A program made the position numbers and the translations under genes. A model generated the notes under the pieces. That model was given only the letters and a program-made list of their open reading frames with translations. It was not told the origin of the DNA and did no database searches. Source: Blastomonas sp. (GTDB taxonomy: Bacteria; Pseudomonadota; Alphaproteobacteria; Sphingomonadales; Sphingomonadaceae). Taken from it: DNA of 64,000 nucleotides. Location of the stretch: assembly GCF_030373265.1 (NCBI RefSeq), contig NZ_JAUCZC010000006.1, forward strand, positions 98,858 to 162,857, in the 5' to 3' direction. Each line of letters starts with the position of its first letter. The first letter of the stretch is position 1. This document shows positions 37,300 to 45,897 of the stretch, in pieces.

Positions 37300-38016
37300 A
37301 TGCGGACTTTGCTCGCCCTGTTGCGCACGATCCTGTTTACCATCGCCTTTTACGGCGGGTCGGTGCCGATCGTCATCGTCGCCTTTATCATCCTGCCGTT
37401 CTCGCGGCACCGGCTGCAGGGCATGGCGCGGTTCTGGGGCACCTACCACTATGTCTGCGCCCGCACGCTGCTCGGCATCCGGGCGCGCATCGACGGTGCG
37501 ATTCCCGACGGCCAGGTGCTCTACGCGATCAAGCACGAGAGTTTTTTCGAGACGATCGAGCTGCTGCGAATCTTCAACCGTCCTGCGGTCGTCGCCAAGA
37601 TCGAACTGTCGCGCATCCCGTTGTGGAGCCAGATCGCACGGACATACGGCATGATTTTCATCGACCGTTCGGGCGGTGCGGTTGCGCTGCGTTCGATGAT
37701 GACCGAGGTCCGCAGGTTCGTCGCCGAGGGCCGGTCGATCGTGATCTATCCCGAAGGCACCAGCATTCCCCCCGGCGAACAGCCGCCCCTTCAGGCTGGC
37801 TTTGCCGGGCTGTACAAGCTCGCCAAACTGCCGGTGGTCCCGATCGCGCTCGACAGCGGGTGTCTGTATCCGCGCCGCGGGTTCATCAAGCACCCGGGGG
37901 TCGTCACCTACAAGTTCGGCGAGATCATCCCCGCCGGCCTTCCCCGCGAAGAAATCGAGGCGCGGGTGCACGCGGCGATCAACGTGCTCAACGATTCGGG
38001 ACGGATTTCGTCTTAG
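37300..38016 (+). CDS. plsC: 1-acyl-sn-glycerol-3-phosphate acyltransferase (PlsC family)
   Basis: Acylates lysophosphatidate to phosphatidate at the inner membrane. The 238 residues have an N-terminal membrane segment (TILFTIAFYGGSVPIVIVAF), acyltransferase block I (AIKHESFFETIEL), block II (GMIFIDRSGG), block III (IVIYPEGTSIPPGEQ) and block IV (VVPIALDSG). Block I is normally HX4D; here the acidic residue is Glu (H-E-S-F-F-E). The gene starts two bases after the DUF218 stop, and repeat B2 follows the stop. It could be the only plsC or a paralogue; the window cannot tell. Confidence 0.9.
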   Translation: MRTLLALLRTILFTIAFYGGSVPIVIVAFIILPFSRHRLQGMARFWGTYHYVCARTLLGIRARIDGAIPDGQVLYAIKHESFFETIELLRIFNRPAVVAKIELSRIPLWSQIARTYGMIFIDRSGGAVALRSMMTEVRRFVAEGRSIVIYPEGTSIPPGEQPPLQAGFAGLYKLAKLPVVPIALDSGCLYPRRGFIKHPGVVTYKFGEIIPAGLPREEIEARVHAAINVLNDSGRISS

Positions 38017-38038
38017 TGATTTCGTCTTAGCACAGCAC

Positions 38039-38119
38039 CGTCACCCCCGCGCAGGCGGGGGTCCCGCTTTGGCGCCACACTTGCAGCAAAGCGGAATTCC
38101 CGCCTTCGCGGGGATGACA
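38039..38119. repeat. Dispersed palindromic repeat, family B, copy 2
   Basis: GTCACCCCCGCGCAGGCGGG plus GTCCCGCTTTGGCGCC on the left mirrors AAAGCGGAATTCCCGCC and TTCGCGGGGATGAC on the right. It fills the gap between the convergent plsC and parB genes. Confidence 0.88.
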
Positions 38120-38147
38120 GAGATTGGTCTTTAAACCACTGAAAAGA

Positions 38148-39125
38148 CTAGATAATATCACCTGACAACCGCTGACAGATCAGGTCGAGCTGGTCCAGAT
38201 TGCCATAGCGGATGGTCACGCTGCCGGAGCGCTGGTTGGCGTCGGTCATGATCTTGACCTTGAGCCCGAGCAGGTCCTCCAGATGGCGTTCGACCGCCGC
38301 GATATCGGCATTGCTGGCCGAATCATCGCTGCCCTGCCCCGAGCCCTTGCGACGCGCGCTGGGTGCCGTTCCCGAAGCGTCGCTGCGCGCCCGCCGCACC
38401 AGCTCTTCGACCTCGCGCACCGACAGCCCGCGATCGACCACCTCGGCAGCGATCGCCTCGGCATCGGGCACGTTGATCAGCGCGCGGGCGTGGCCCATGC
38501 TCAGGCTCTTGTCGGCGATCATCTTGAGCACCGGCTGCGGCAACGCCAGCAGCCGCATCAGATTGGCGATGTGGCTGCGCGACTTGTCGACCATCCGCGC
38601 GACCTCGACCGGGGTATAGCCCTGATCGCCGACCAGCCGCTGATAGGCCTCGGCCTCTTCGACAGGATTGAGATCCTCGCGCTGGATATTCTCGATCAGC
38701 GCCAGCGCAAAGGTATCGGGATCGCTGAGCTCGCGGACGATCGCGGGAATCTCGTGCAGCCGCGCGCGCTGCGCCGCGCGCCAGCGGCGTTCGCCGGCGA
38801 CCAATTCGTACCCGCCGCCGCTGCGGGGACGGACGATCACCGGCTGGATCACCCCGCGCTGCGCGATCGACCGCGCCAGGTCGTCGAGCGCCTCTTCGTC
38901 GAACCAGCGGCGCGGCTGTCCCGGGTGCGGGCGGATTTCGGACAGCGGCAGCGTCCTCAGCCCTGTCGCCGGCATCGCTTGCCCCGAAGGCTCATCATCG
39001 CGCCGGATCAAAGGCTCCTCGCGCACCGCTTCCCCAAGCAGCGCGTTGAGGCCACGGCCAAGCCCGGACGGACGCTTGCGTCCCAGCGCCTTGGCGACAT
39101 CGGGCAGATCGTGTTCCTCGGCCAT
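38148..39125 (-). CDS. parB: Chromosome partitioning protein ParB
   Basis: CTPase and parS-binding protein that loads and spreads at the centromere near the origin. The 325 residues begin with the ParA-stimulating tail (KRPSGLGRGLNALLGE), then the CTP-binding segment (LPLSEIRPHPGQPRRWFDEEALDDLA, ELVAGERRWRAAQRA, ALIENIQREDLNPVEEA), the helix-turn-helix (TPVEVARMVDKSRSHIANLMRLL) and a C-terminal dimerisation domain. The start overlaps the parA stop by one base. Three parS sites lie 1-4 kb away. Confidence 0.96.
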   Translation of the reverse strand: MAEEHDLPDVAKALGRKRPSGLGRGLNALLGEAVREEPLIRRDDEPSGQAMPATGLRTLPLSEIRPHPGQPRRWFDEEALDDLARSIAQRGVIQPVIVRPRSGGGYELVAGERRWRAAQRARLHEIPAIVRELSDPDTFALALIENIQREDLNPVEEAEAYQRLVGDQGYTPVEVARMVDKSRSHIANLMRLLALPQPVLKMIADKSLSMGHARALINVPDAEAIAAEVVDRGLSVREVEELVRRARSDASGTAPSARRKGSGQGSDDSASNADIAAVERHLEDLLGLKVKIMTDANQRSGSVTIRYGNLDQLDLICQRLSGDII

Positions 39126-39910
39126 CAGGCGGCTTCCTCTTCGACCCGGGGCAGCCGGGAAATGAACTCACGTGCCAGCGCGATATAGGCTTCCGACCCG
39201 ACGCAGCGATGATCGTAGATCAGTGCCGGCATGCCGTGGCTGGGCGCCTCGGACAGGCGGACGTTGCGCGGGATGACGGTATCGAACACCAGTTTGCCAA
39301 GCACCGCGCGGACGTCATCGGACACCTGATCGGTCAGCCGGTTGCGCCGGTCGTACATCGTCAGCACCACCCCGATGATCGCGAGGTCCGGATTGAAGCG
39401 CTGCTGCACCCGTTCGACCGTCTGGAGCAGCTGGCTCAATCCTTCGAGCGCAAAAAATTCACACTGCAGCGGCACCAGCACCTGGTCGGTTGCGACCAGC
39501 GCGTTGAGCGTCAGCAGCCCCAGCGAAGGCGGACAATCGATCAGGCATACCTGCCAGCGGCCCGCGCTGGCCGAGTCCATCGCCATCTTCATGCGGTGGG
39601 TACGATGCTCGAGATCGACGAGTTCGATTTCTGCGCCCGACAGGTCGACGGTGGCGGGAACGATGTCCAGGCCGGGAATCTGGGTGGGCACGCTGCACTG
39701 CGCGAGCGAGCTTTCATTGGTGAGCAGGTCATAGCTCGAAAACTCGCGGTCGTTGCGCGCGATGCCGAGGCCGGTCGAGGCATTGCCCTGCGGGTCGAGA
39801 TCGATCAGCAACACCTTCAGCCCGGTCGCAGCCAGGGCCGTCGCCAGGTTGATCGCGGTGGTGGTCTTGCCAACCCCGCCTTTCTGATTCGCGACCGCAA
39901 TGCGGATCAT
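39125..39910 (-). CDS. parA: Chromosome partitioning ATPase ParA
   Basis: Deviant Walker ATPase that moves ParB-parS complexes over the nucleoid. The 261 residues start [20 protein letters not shown] (deviant Walker A with the signature Lys), followed by [34 protein letters not shown] (Walker B) and [15 protein letters not shown]. The ATG at 39910 has a strong AGGAG, 7 bases away. It begins within the last codons of rsmG (39907-39910), so rsmG-parA-parB are transcribed together. Confidence 0.96.
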   Translation of the reverse strand: MIRIAVANQKGGVGKTTTAINLATALAATGLKVLLIDLDPQGNASTGLGIARNDREFSSYDLLTNESSLAQCSVPTQIPGLDIVPATVDLSGAEIELVDLEHRTHRMKMAMDSASAGRWQVCLIDCPPSLGLLTLNALVATDQVLVPLQCEFFALEGLSQLLQTVERVQQRFNPDLAIIGVVLTMYDRRNRLTDQVSDDVRAVLGKLVFDTVIPRNVRLSEAPSHGMPALIYDHRCVGSEAYIALAREFISRLPRVEEEAA

Positions 39911-40596
39911 GATGGGCTCCTGTGGCTGCGCTTCTGCCCGACGCCACTGTGCTGGGTGATGGTTCCGGTTCCAACCAAAATGGCGGCATCGGCATCCGTT
40001 AAACTGTGTTCCACGTGAAACACATGGTGCCACGCCGGGTCGATGCTTTCCAGTTCCGCAGCAGCATTTCGGCCCTTCGGCAGCAACCAGCACGTTTTAT
40101 CTGTGGAAAACCTTTGGGCACTCTCCAACAGTTTGGGCAAGGGTGCGAACGCGCGGGCAGAAATATAATCCGCACTAACCGTCGGGACCCGCTCGAGCGG
40201 CATCCCGGCCACATCCACCTGGCCACGCAGGCCGAGATGATCGACGGCGCGCTCGAGATAGGAAATCCGCAATCCGCGCGATTCGACCAGGGTGACCTGG
40301 CATGGCGCCAGAAGCGCGATGACCAGACCTGGAAACCCTGCGCCACTGCCCAGATCGATCCAGCGCTGCCCAGCTTGAGGCCGTGCAAACCGCAGCAGCT
40401 GCGCGCTGTCGACGATGTGGCGTTGCCATATTTGGGGCAGCGTAGATGCCGACACCAGATTTTGACCAGCGGCCTCAGCGATCACGAACGCACGCAGGCA
40501 TTCCAGACGCTCCATCGTTTCACGTGAAACATCCAGCACATCGGTCAGCCAGGATTGGGCCTCATCTTCGGTCTGAATAATCATTGTCTGGGTCAT
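39907..40596 (-). CDS. rsmG: 16S rRNA (guanine-N7)-methyltransferase RsmG
   Basis: SAM-dependent enzyme methylating G527 of 16S rRNA. The 229 residues contain [19 protein letters not shown], the SAM motif [38 protein letters not shown] and [13 protein letters not shown]. The start overlaps the mnmG stop by ATGA. Two parS sites are embedded in this reading frame: one encodes VSRET near the N-terminus, the other lies in the FHVEHS segment near the C-terminus. A downstream ATG at 40584 could also start translation. Confidence 0.95.
   Translation of the reverse strand: MTQTMIIQTEDEAQSWLTDVLDVSRETMERLECLRAFVIAEAAGQNLVSASTLPQIWQRHIVDSAQLLRFARPQAGQRWIDLGSGAGFPGLVIALLAPCQVTLVESRGLRISYLERAVDHLGLRGQVDVAGMPLERVPTVSADYISARAFAPLPKLLESAQRFSTDKTCWLLPKGRNAAAELESIDPAWHHVFHVEHSLTDADAAILVGTGTITQHSGVGQKRSHRSPS
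40007..40022. promoter_or_regulatory. parS centromere site 1 (inside rsmG)
   Basis: TGTTCCACGTGAAACA fits the parS consensus TGTTNCACGTGAAACA at all 16 positions. It lies in the 3' part of rsmG, about 100 bases upstream of the parA start. Confidence 0.93.
40516..40531. promoter_or_regulatory. parS centromere site 2 (inside rsmG)
   Basis: CGTTTCACGTGAAACA: the 14-base core GTTTCACGTGAAAC is perfect and only the first base of the 16-mer differs. It encodes VSRET of RsmG. Confidence 0.92.
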
Positions 40597-42440
40597 GCTG
40601 CCTGGCGACGGGCGTGGACGAGGATCGCGGCAAGCGCAGCCGGGGTCACCCCGCGAATGCGTCCGGCTTCAGCCAGTGTCTCAGGCCGCGCCAGGCTGAG
40701 CCGCTCCACCATTTCGTTGGAGAGACCGGTGATCGCGCGGTAGTCGATATCCCCACCCAGGCTGATGCGCTCATTGGCGCGCAGGTCGCGCAGTTCGGCA
40801 TCCTGCCGCGCCAGATACGGCGCATAGACAGCGTCTTCCTCGATCTCGGCGATCAGATCGTCAGCCAGATCATGCTCCCCCTCGATCAGCGGAGATAGCG
40901 ACGCCAGCGAAATCGCCGGGAAGCGCAACCAATCCTGCAAGCTCTGACGCGCCCCATCGGCCTTGACAGGCAGCCCCAGGGCAGCGAGCTCGGCGCAACT
41001 GGCCGGACGCTGGAGCGCTGTCAGCAATCCTGCCTTGGCGCGCTGACGCCGCTCGAACCACGCCTGGCGTTCATCGCCCACACAGCCATTGCCGATCGCC
41101 AGCCCGGTCAGCCGATCCGAGGCGTTGTTGGCGCGCAGCCGCAGCCGGTACTCGGCGCGTGCGGTGAGCATCCGGTAAGGTTCGGTCACGCCCTGCAAAA
41201 CGAGGTCATCGATCATCACCGCCAGATAGCTGGTTGCGCGATCGGGCAGTTCGATCTGGCGTCCAAGCACCTGCCCCGCCGCTGCCATGCCGGCCACCAG
41301 ACCCTGGGCTGCAGCTTCCTCGTATCCCGTGGTTCCGTTGATCTGCCCGGCGCAGTACAGCCCGGGGATTGCCCGCACCTGAAGCTGATGATCGAGCGCC
41401 CGCGGATCGATATGGTCATATTCCACCGCATAGCCCGGCACGACGATCTCAGCGCACTCGAGCCCGGCCATCGAACGCACGAAGGCGCGCTGGACATCGG
41501 TCGGCAGCGACGTGGAAATTCCGTTGGGATAGACCAGATGTGTGTCCAGTCCCTCGGGCTCGAGGAACACCTGGTGGCCATCGCGATCGCCAAAGCGGTG
41601 GATCTTGTCCTCGATTGACGGGCAGTACCGCGGCCCCTGCGCGCCGATCGCGCCGCTGAACAGCGGCGAGCGATCGAGGTTTACACGGATGATGTCATGC
41701 GTCTGCTGGCAGGTACGGGTAATCGCGCAGAACACCTGCGGCACGCTGCGGCCTTGACTGCGCGGCGACATCGTCCAGCCATCGCTGTCACTGGGCTGCT
41801 TATCGAGCATCGCCCAGTCGATCGTGCGTCCGTCGATCCTCGGCGGGGTCCCGGTCTTGAGCCGCGCCATGGGAAGCTCGGCAGCGCGGAGCTGCTGCGC
41901 CAGCAAGCTCGCGCCCGGCTCGCCGATGCGTCCACCCTCGAGCCGCTCTTCGCCGCGAAACATGCGTCCGCCCAGGAACGTACCGGTCGCCAGCACCACC
42001 GCCCGCGCAGCGATGCTGGTGCCATCGGCCATACTCACCCCGGACACCCGGCCGCTTTCGATCCGAATTGCGGCGACTTCACCTTCGACGATATGGAGAT
42101 TGTCCTGCTCGCCCAGCATCCGCTGAATGGCAGCCTTGTAAAGCTTGCGGTCGGCCTGGACGCGAGGCCCCTGCACCGCACTGCCCTTGGAGCTGTTGAG
42201 CATCCGGTAGTGAATCGCCGCCTGATCGGCCGCGCGCGCGATCAGCCCGTCTAAGGCATCGACCTCGCGGACCAGATGGCCCTTGCCCAAGCCGCCGATC
42301 GCGGGGTTGCACGACATCGCCCCGATCGCATCGCGGGTGAAGCTGACCAGTGCCGTGCGCGCACCCATCCGAGCGGCCACAGCCGCAGCCTCGCATCCGG
42401 CATGACCGCCGCCGACAACCAGAACATCGAATTGAACCAT
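40593..42440 (-). CDS. mnmG: tRNA uridine 5-carboxymethylaminomethyl modification enzyme MnmG
   Basis: FAD-dependent partner of MnmE that builds cmnm5 at U34 of tRNAs. The 615 residues begin with the dinucleotide motif [21 protein letters not shown], and contain [51 protein letters not shown] and the family segment [19 protein letters not shown]. Start ATG 42440 (MVQFDVL) is favoured; 42452 adds MRGV. The stop overlaps rsmG. mnmE lies upstream on the same strand, separated by repeat A2. Confidence 0.96.
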   Translation of the reverse strand: MVQFDVLVVGGGHAGCEAAAVAARMGARTALVSFTRDAIGAMSCNPAIGGLGKGHLVREVDALDGLIARAADQAAIHYRMLNSSKGSAVQGPRVQADRKLYKAAIQRMLGEQDNLHIVEGEVAAIRIESGRVSGVSMADGTSIAARAVVLATGTFLGGRMFRGEERLEGGRIGEPGASLLAQQLRAAELPMARLKTGTPPRIDGRTIDWAMLDKQPSDSDGWTMSPRSQGRSVPQVFCAITRTCQQTHDIIRVNLDRSPLFSGAIGAQGPRYCPSIEDKIHRFGDRDGHQVFLEPEGLDTHLVYPNGISTSLPTDVQRAFVRSMAGLECAEIVVPGYAVEYDHIDPRALDHQLQVRAIPGLYCAGQINGTTGYEEAAAQGLVAGMAAAGQVLGRQIELPDRATSYLAVMIDDLVLQGVTEPYRMLTARAEYRLRLRANNASDRLTGLAIGNGCVGDERQAWFERRQRAKAGLLTALQRPASCAELAALGLPVKADGARQSLQDWLRFPAISLASLSPLIEGEHDLADDLIAEIEEDAVYAPYLARQDAELRDLRANERISLGGDIDYRAITGLSNEMVERLSLARPETLAEAGRIRGVTPAALAAILVHARRQAA

Positions 42441-42493
42441 GACACCGCGCATAGCGCAGTTGCGGGATTCGGTCGAGGGGTTGGGAAGATCAT

Positions 42494-42619
42494 CTCTCCC
42501 CTCCCGCTTGCGGGAGGGGTGGCTGAGCCGAAGGCGAAGACGGGGTGGGCCTGACGTTAGCTCCGGTTCAAGCCCACCCCGGCCTACGGCCTCCCCTCCC
42601 GCTTGCGGGAGGGGAGAGG
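42494..42619. repeat. Dispersed palindromic repeat, family A, copy 2
   Basis: The element has the same layout as the copy at 4035-4156: two hairpins with arms CCCCTCCCGC/GCGGGAGGGG flanking GAGCCGAAGGCGAAG, GGGGTGGGCCTGA and CCCACCCCGGCCTACGG. It ends on the base immediately before the mnmE stop triplet at 42620-42622 and starts 54 bases from the mnmG start, so it separates two genes that are often co-transcribed. Confidence 0.87.
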
Positions 42620-43915
42620 TTATTTGCCGATGCAGAAGTTCCCGAACAGCGCGTCGAGCATATCCTCGACATGGGTGCGCCCGAGCAGTTGGTCGAGCGC
42701 CAACCGCGCGTGCCGAAGCGATTCCGCGCGCAGCAGCAGGTCATCCTGCTGGCCTGCGCGGTCGAGCGCCTCGGTGCATTCGGACAGCAGCCGATGCTGG
42801 CGCGCGTTGAGCGCGACATCGCCCGCTCCCGGCAGCAGTGTCTGTGCGGTCATCACGAGGTCGTCAATCAGTCCGTCCAAGCCGATCCCGGTCCTAGCCG
42901 ATAGCCTGTGCCGGGCAGCGGTCTTTGTTTCACGTGAAACATCGATGCGATCAATCTGCGTCTCGATCTCCCAGGCCCTTGCCCCGCCCTGCCCCTCGGG
43001 CCCAAGCCACAATAGGATATCGGCCACCGCCATCGCATCGCGGGCGCGGTCGATCCCGATCGCTTCGATCACCTCCGCGCCCTCATCGCGCAAGCCGGCC
43101 GTGTCGGTGAAGACGAACGGGATACCCTTCAGCCCGACCGGGACCTCGATCAGATCGCGCGTGGTCCCGGCGATGTCCGAGACGATCGCAGCTTCCCGCT
43201 GAACTAGGGCGTTGAGCAGGGTCGACTTGCCGCTGTTGGGTGGGCCCGCCAGCACGACGCGAATACCATCGCGCAACCGCTCAGCCCGCGGCCGCTGAAG
43301 CGCTGCGCCGATGTGGCTCGCCAGAGCGATGATGCCCTGCCCCGTGGTATCCGCCACACCGCTGGCGACATCATCCTCGTCGGAAAAATCAAGCTCGGCT
43401 TCGATCAGCGCCGAAAGCCGCAAGACCTCCTGCCGCCAGCTTTCGACCTGGCGCGACAGGTGCCCGCTGGCCATCCGGATCGCAGCGACGCGCTGGGCCT
43501 CGGTCTCGGCAAACAGCAGGTCGGACAATCCCTCGGCCTCGGCCAGGTCCATCCGCCCGTTGAGGAAAGCCCGGCGGGTGAACTCGCCCGGCTCGGCCAG
43601 TCGCAAGTCCGGCATGCGCGCCAGCACGGCTTCCACCGCCCGCACCACCGCGCGACCGCCGTGCAGATGCAGCTCGGCAAGGTCTTCCCCGGTTGCCGTG
43701 GTCGGCCCGGGAAACCATAGCACCAGCGCACGGTCGAGCAGACCGCCGTCATCAGGATCCTGCAGGGAACGCAGAACCGCGTGGCGCGGCGACGGCAGTC
43801 CGCCGGACAAGGCCGCCAGCGCATTGCCGGCGCCCGGCCCGCTGATCCTGATGATGGCCAATGCCGCAGGCGGTGCGCCGCTGGACAGCGCAAAGATCGT
43901 ATCGCCTGCGTGCAT
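42620..43915 (-). CDS. mnmE: tRNA modification GTPase MnmE
   Basis: K+-dependent GTPase that acts with MnmG on U34 of tRNA. The 431 residues have the N-terminal folate-binding domain ([55 protein letters not shown]), a GTPase inserted in the helical domain (G1 [15 protein letters not shown]2 region [10 protein letters not shown]3 DTAGLRDEG) and the obligatory C-terminal FCIGK, whose Cys is catalytically required. The G4 motif NKxD is not evident: the region reads [18 protein letters not shown] parS site encodes that VSRET. Confidence 0.94.
   Translation of the reverse strand: MHAGDTIFALSSGAPPAALAIIRISGPGAGNALAALSGGLPSPRHAVLRSLQDPDDGGLLDRALVLWFPGPTTATGEDLAELHLHGGRAVVRAVEAVLARMPDLRLAEPGEFTRRAFLNGRMDLAEAEGLSDLLFAETEAQRVAAIRMASGHLSRQVESWRQEVLRLSALIEAELDFSDEDDVASGVADTTGQGIIALASHIGAALQRPRAERLRDGIRVVLAGPPNSGKSTLLNALVQREAAIVSDIAGTTRDLIEVPVGLKGIPFVFTDTAGLRDEGAEVIEAIGIDRARDAMAVADILLWLGPEGQGGARAWEIETQIDRIDVSRETKTAARHRLSARTGIGLDGLIDDLVMTAQTLLPGAGDVALNARQHRLLSECTEALDRAGQQDDLLLRAESLRHARLALDQLLGRTHVEDMLDALFGNFCIGK
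42926..42941. promoter_or_regulatory. parS centromere site 3 (inside mnmE)
   Basis: TGTTTCACGTGAAACA is a perfect 16-base palindrome and exact parS. It encodes VSRET of MnmE in the region where G4 is expected. Confidence 0.95.
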
Positions 43916-43930
43916 TGTTAAGGGATGTGG

Positions 43931-44185
43931 TCAGCTGCCGCTTTTGGGCTTGCCGCTGGCACCCGATGCTGCGGCTTCCATGATCTGCTGGAAGAAGCGC
44001 AGCCCCATCTCACCCATGGGTGCGATGTTCTTGGCCATGGTCTGCAGCTGGTCGACGTTGCTGGTGCCCTTCATCGCGTTCACGACACCATCGACATAGG
44101 TCCGGTTGACATCGGACACGTCAGGCAGCCCCATGAACCGGCGCATTTCTTCGGGGGAGCAATCGACTTCGATATTCACTTTCAT
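43931..44185 (-). CDS. Small conserved protein (DUF6489-like)
   Basis: An 84-residue, cytoplasmic-looking protein starting KVNIEVDCSPEEMRRFMGLP, containing SDVNRTYVDGVVNAMKG and ending in a Lys/Gly/Ser tail. I recognise this pattern as a small protein family conserved in sphingomonads (DUF6489 by memory), but no function is known. It lies 15 bases before the start of mnmE's reading frame on the same strand and may be co-transcribed with it. Divergent from the dienelactone hydrolase gene. Confidence 0.75.
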   Translation of the reverse strand: MKVNIEVDCSPEEMRRFMGLPDVSDVNRTYVDGVVNAMKGTSNVDQLQTMAKNIAPMGEMGLRFFQQIMEAAASGASGKPKSGS

Positions 44186-44301
44186 GGCAATCTACCTTCT
44201 TGCAGCGCAAAGGCCCCCAAGCCCCAGTTTTACGCTTATCTGCAATGGCAAAGTGGGTATAAATGGCCGCCAAAGCAAACGAATTGATGATGGAGAGCAA
44301 A

Positions 44302-45012
44302 ATGGGTTCGATGCACAGCATCCAGACTTTCGACCACGCCGGGAAGTTCGACGCCTATGTCGCAACGCCCGAGGGTGCGCCCAAGGCAGCGATCATCGTG
44401 ATCCAGGAGATATTCGGGGTCAATCCGGGCATCCGGCAGAAGTGCGATGGCTGGGCTGCCCAAGGCTATCTCGCGGTCGCGCCCGATCTGTTCTGGCGGA
44501 TCAAGCCGGGCATCGAACTCGATCCGGATGTCGAAGCCGAGCTGCAGGAAGCGTTCGGCTATTTCGGCCAATATGATGCCGATGACGGCGTAAAGGACAT
44601 CGAGGCGACGATCCGTGCGATCCGTGCAGGCGTCGGCGGGCTGGACGGCGTCGCCAAGGTGGGTGCGGTGGGCTACTGCCTCGGCGGCAAGCTTGCCTAT
44701 ATGACGGCAGCGCGCACCGATATCGACGCCAGCGTCGGCTATTACGGCGTGATGATCGACCAGATGATCAACGAATCGCATGCCATCGCCAATCCGCTGA
44801 TGCTGCACATCCCCAAGGCCGATCATTTCGTCGGGCCTGAAGCGCAGGCCGCGATCCATGCGGGGCTGGATGATCACCCCAAGGTGACGCTGTACGATTA
44901 TGACGGGCTCGATCATGGTTTTGCCGCCGAGATGGGCGACCGCCGCGACGAGGAGGGCGCGCAGCTCGCAGACAGCCGTACCCAGGCGTTTTTCGCCGAG
45001 CATCTTGCATGA
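44302..45012 (+). CDS. Dienelactone hydrolase family protein
   Basis: Alpha/beta hydrolase of 236 residues. VIQEIFGVNPGIRQKCDGWA, AVAPDLFWR and the nucleophile Cys in VGYCLGGKLAYMTAA are typical; the His is in DYDGLDHGFA. Family members open dienelactones in aromatic-ring degradation, but many act on other esters and the substrate cannot be inferred. ATG 44302 has GGAGAG just upstream; several earlier in-frame ATGs lack a site. It overlaps the next gene by ATGA. Confidence 0.9.
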   Translation: MGSMHSIQTFDHAGKFDAYVATPEGAPKAAIIVIQEIFGVNPGIRQKCDGWAAQGYLAVAPDLFWRIKPGIELDPDVEAELQEAFGYFGQYDADDGVKDIEATIRAIRAGVGGLDGVAKVGAVGYCLGGKLAYMTAARTDIDASVGYYGVMIDQMINESHAIANPLMLHIPKADHFVGPEAQAAIHAGLDDHPKVTLYDYDGLDHGFAAEMGDRRDEEGAQLADSRTQAFFAEHLA

Positions 45013-45407
45013 GCGCGGCGTCGGCAGGGGTCGCCGCCTGGCATGATTACATGCACGGCGGCTCCGACCCCGACAAGCTGGGCGCAATGATCGCAGACGA
45101 CGCGGTGTTCCACTCGCCGGTGGTCCACACCCCGCAAGAGGGCAAGGCCAAGGTCTTCGCCTATCTCCACGCCGCCGCGCATGTGCTGGGCAACGACAGC
45201 TTCCATTATGTCCGGCAGATCATCGACGGCGACACCGCGATGCTCGAATTCGCGCTCGAGCTCGACGGCATCCAGGTCAACGGCGTCGACATCATCCGGT
45301 GGAACGACGCGGGCCAGATCGAGGACTTCAAGGTCATGGTCCGCCCGATGAAAGCGATGAACAAGGTCTGGGAGAAAATGGGCGAGATGCTGGCGAAGGC
45401 GGGGTAG
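45009..45407 (+). CDS. SnoaL-like / NTF2-fold protein
   Basis: A 132-residue single-domain protein. AAWHDYMHGGSDPDKLGAMI, DAVFHSPVVHTPQEGKAKV and MLEFALELDGIQVNGVDIIRWNDAG (in parts) fit the NTF2-like SnoaL_2 fold used by small isomerases, hydrolases and ligand-binding proteins. Its ATG overlaps the dienelactone hydrolase stop by four bases, suggesting that the two act on related compounds. Function unassigned. Repeat B3 follows. Confidence 0.82.
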   Translation: MSAASAGVAAWHDYMHGGSDPDKLGAMIADDAVFHSPVVHTPQEGKAKVFAYLHAAAHVLGNDSFHYVRQIIDGDTAMLEFALELDGIQVNGVDIIRWNDAGQIEDFKVMVRPMKAMNKVWEKMGEMLAKAG

Positions 45408-45423
45408 AATAATCTCTGTTGCC

Positions 45424-45503
45424 GTCATTCCCGCGAACGCGGGAATCCCGCTTTGGCGCGACGATGACAAGTGAGCGGGACCCCCGCGTTCGCGGGGGTG
45501 ACG
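45424..45503. repeat. Dispersed palindromic repeat, family B, copy 3
   Basis: GTCATTCCCGCGAACGCGGG with AATCCCGCTTTGGCGCG mirrors GAGCGGGACCCCCGCG and TTCGCGGGGGTGACGG. It lies between the convergent SnoaL-like and cytochrome c genes. Confidence 0.9.
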
Positions 45504-45519
45504 GTTATAACCGCTTGGG

Positions 45520-45897
45520 TTAGTTGGAAGCCATGAGATAAGCAATGATCGCCGCGCGTTCGTCGGCCTTCGTCAGCCCGAAGAATCCCATTTGATTGCC
45601 AGGCGCCACGGCTTGCGGATCGGTGAGAAACCGGTCCAGAAGCTCGGGCGTCCAGCGCGGGTTGGCACTCGAGAAGTTCTTGAAAGCCTTGGAATATTTA
45701 AAGCCCGGATCCGCGGCGATGGCCCGTCCGGACAGCCCGTAAAGATTGGGCCCGCTCAGCCCCGTCTCGCCCTTGGTAACCGAATGGCAGCTATAGCAGC
45801 GCTGGAACGCGCGTTCACCGCTCTGGTTAGGGCTTTGCCCCGACGAGACGGTCGGTATCACCAGTGCGAGCGCGAGCGCGCCAAGCCAGCGGATCAT
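45520..45897 (-). CDS. Class I cytochrome c
   Basis: A 125-residue secreted c-type cytochrome. A signal peptide (WLGALALALVIPTVSSG) precedes the haem-attachment motif CYSCH and the distal axial Met in GNQMGFFGL; TGLSGPNLYGLSGR and FKYSKAFKN are typical of small soluble mitochondrial-type cytochromes. Its ATG overlaps the stop of the beta-propeller gene upstream, so the two are co-expressed and the cytochrome may accept electrons from, or work beside, that periplasmic protein. Confidence 0.92.
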   Translation of the reverse strand: MIRWLGALALALVIPTVSSGQSPNQSGERAFQRCYSCHSVTKGETGLSGPNLYGLSGRAIAADPGFKYSKAFKNFSSANPRWTPELLDRFLTDPQAVAPGNQMGFFGLTKADERAAIIAYLMASN

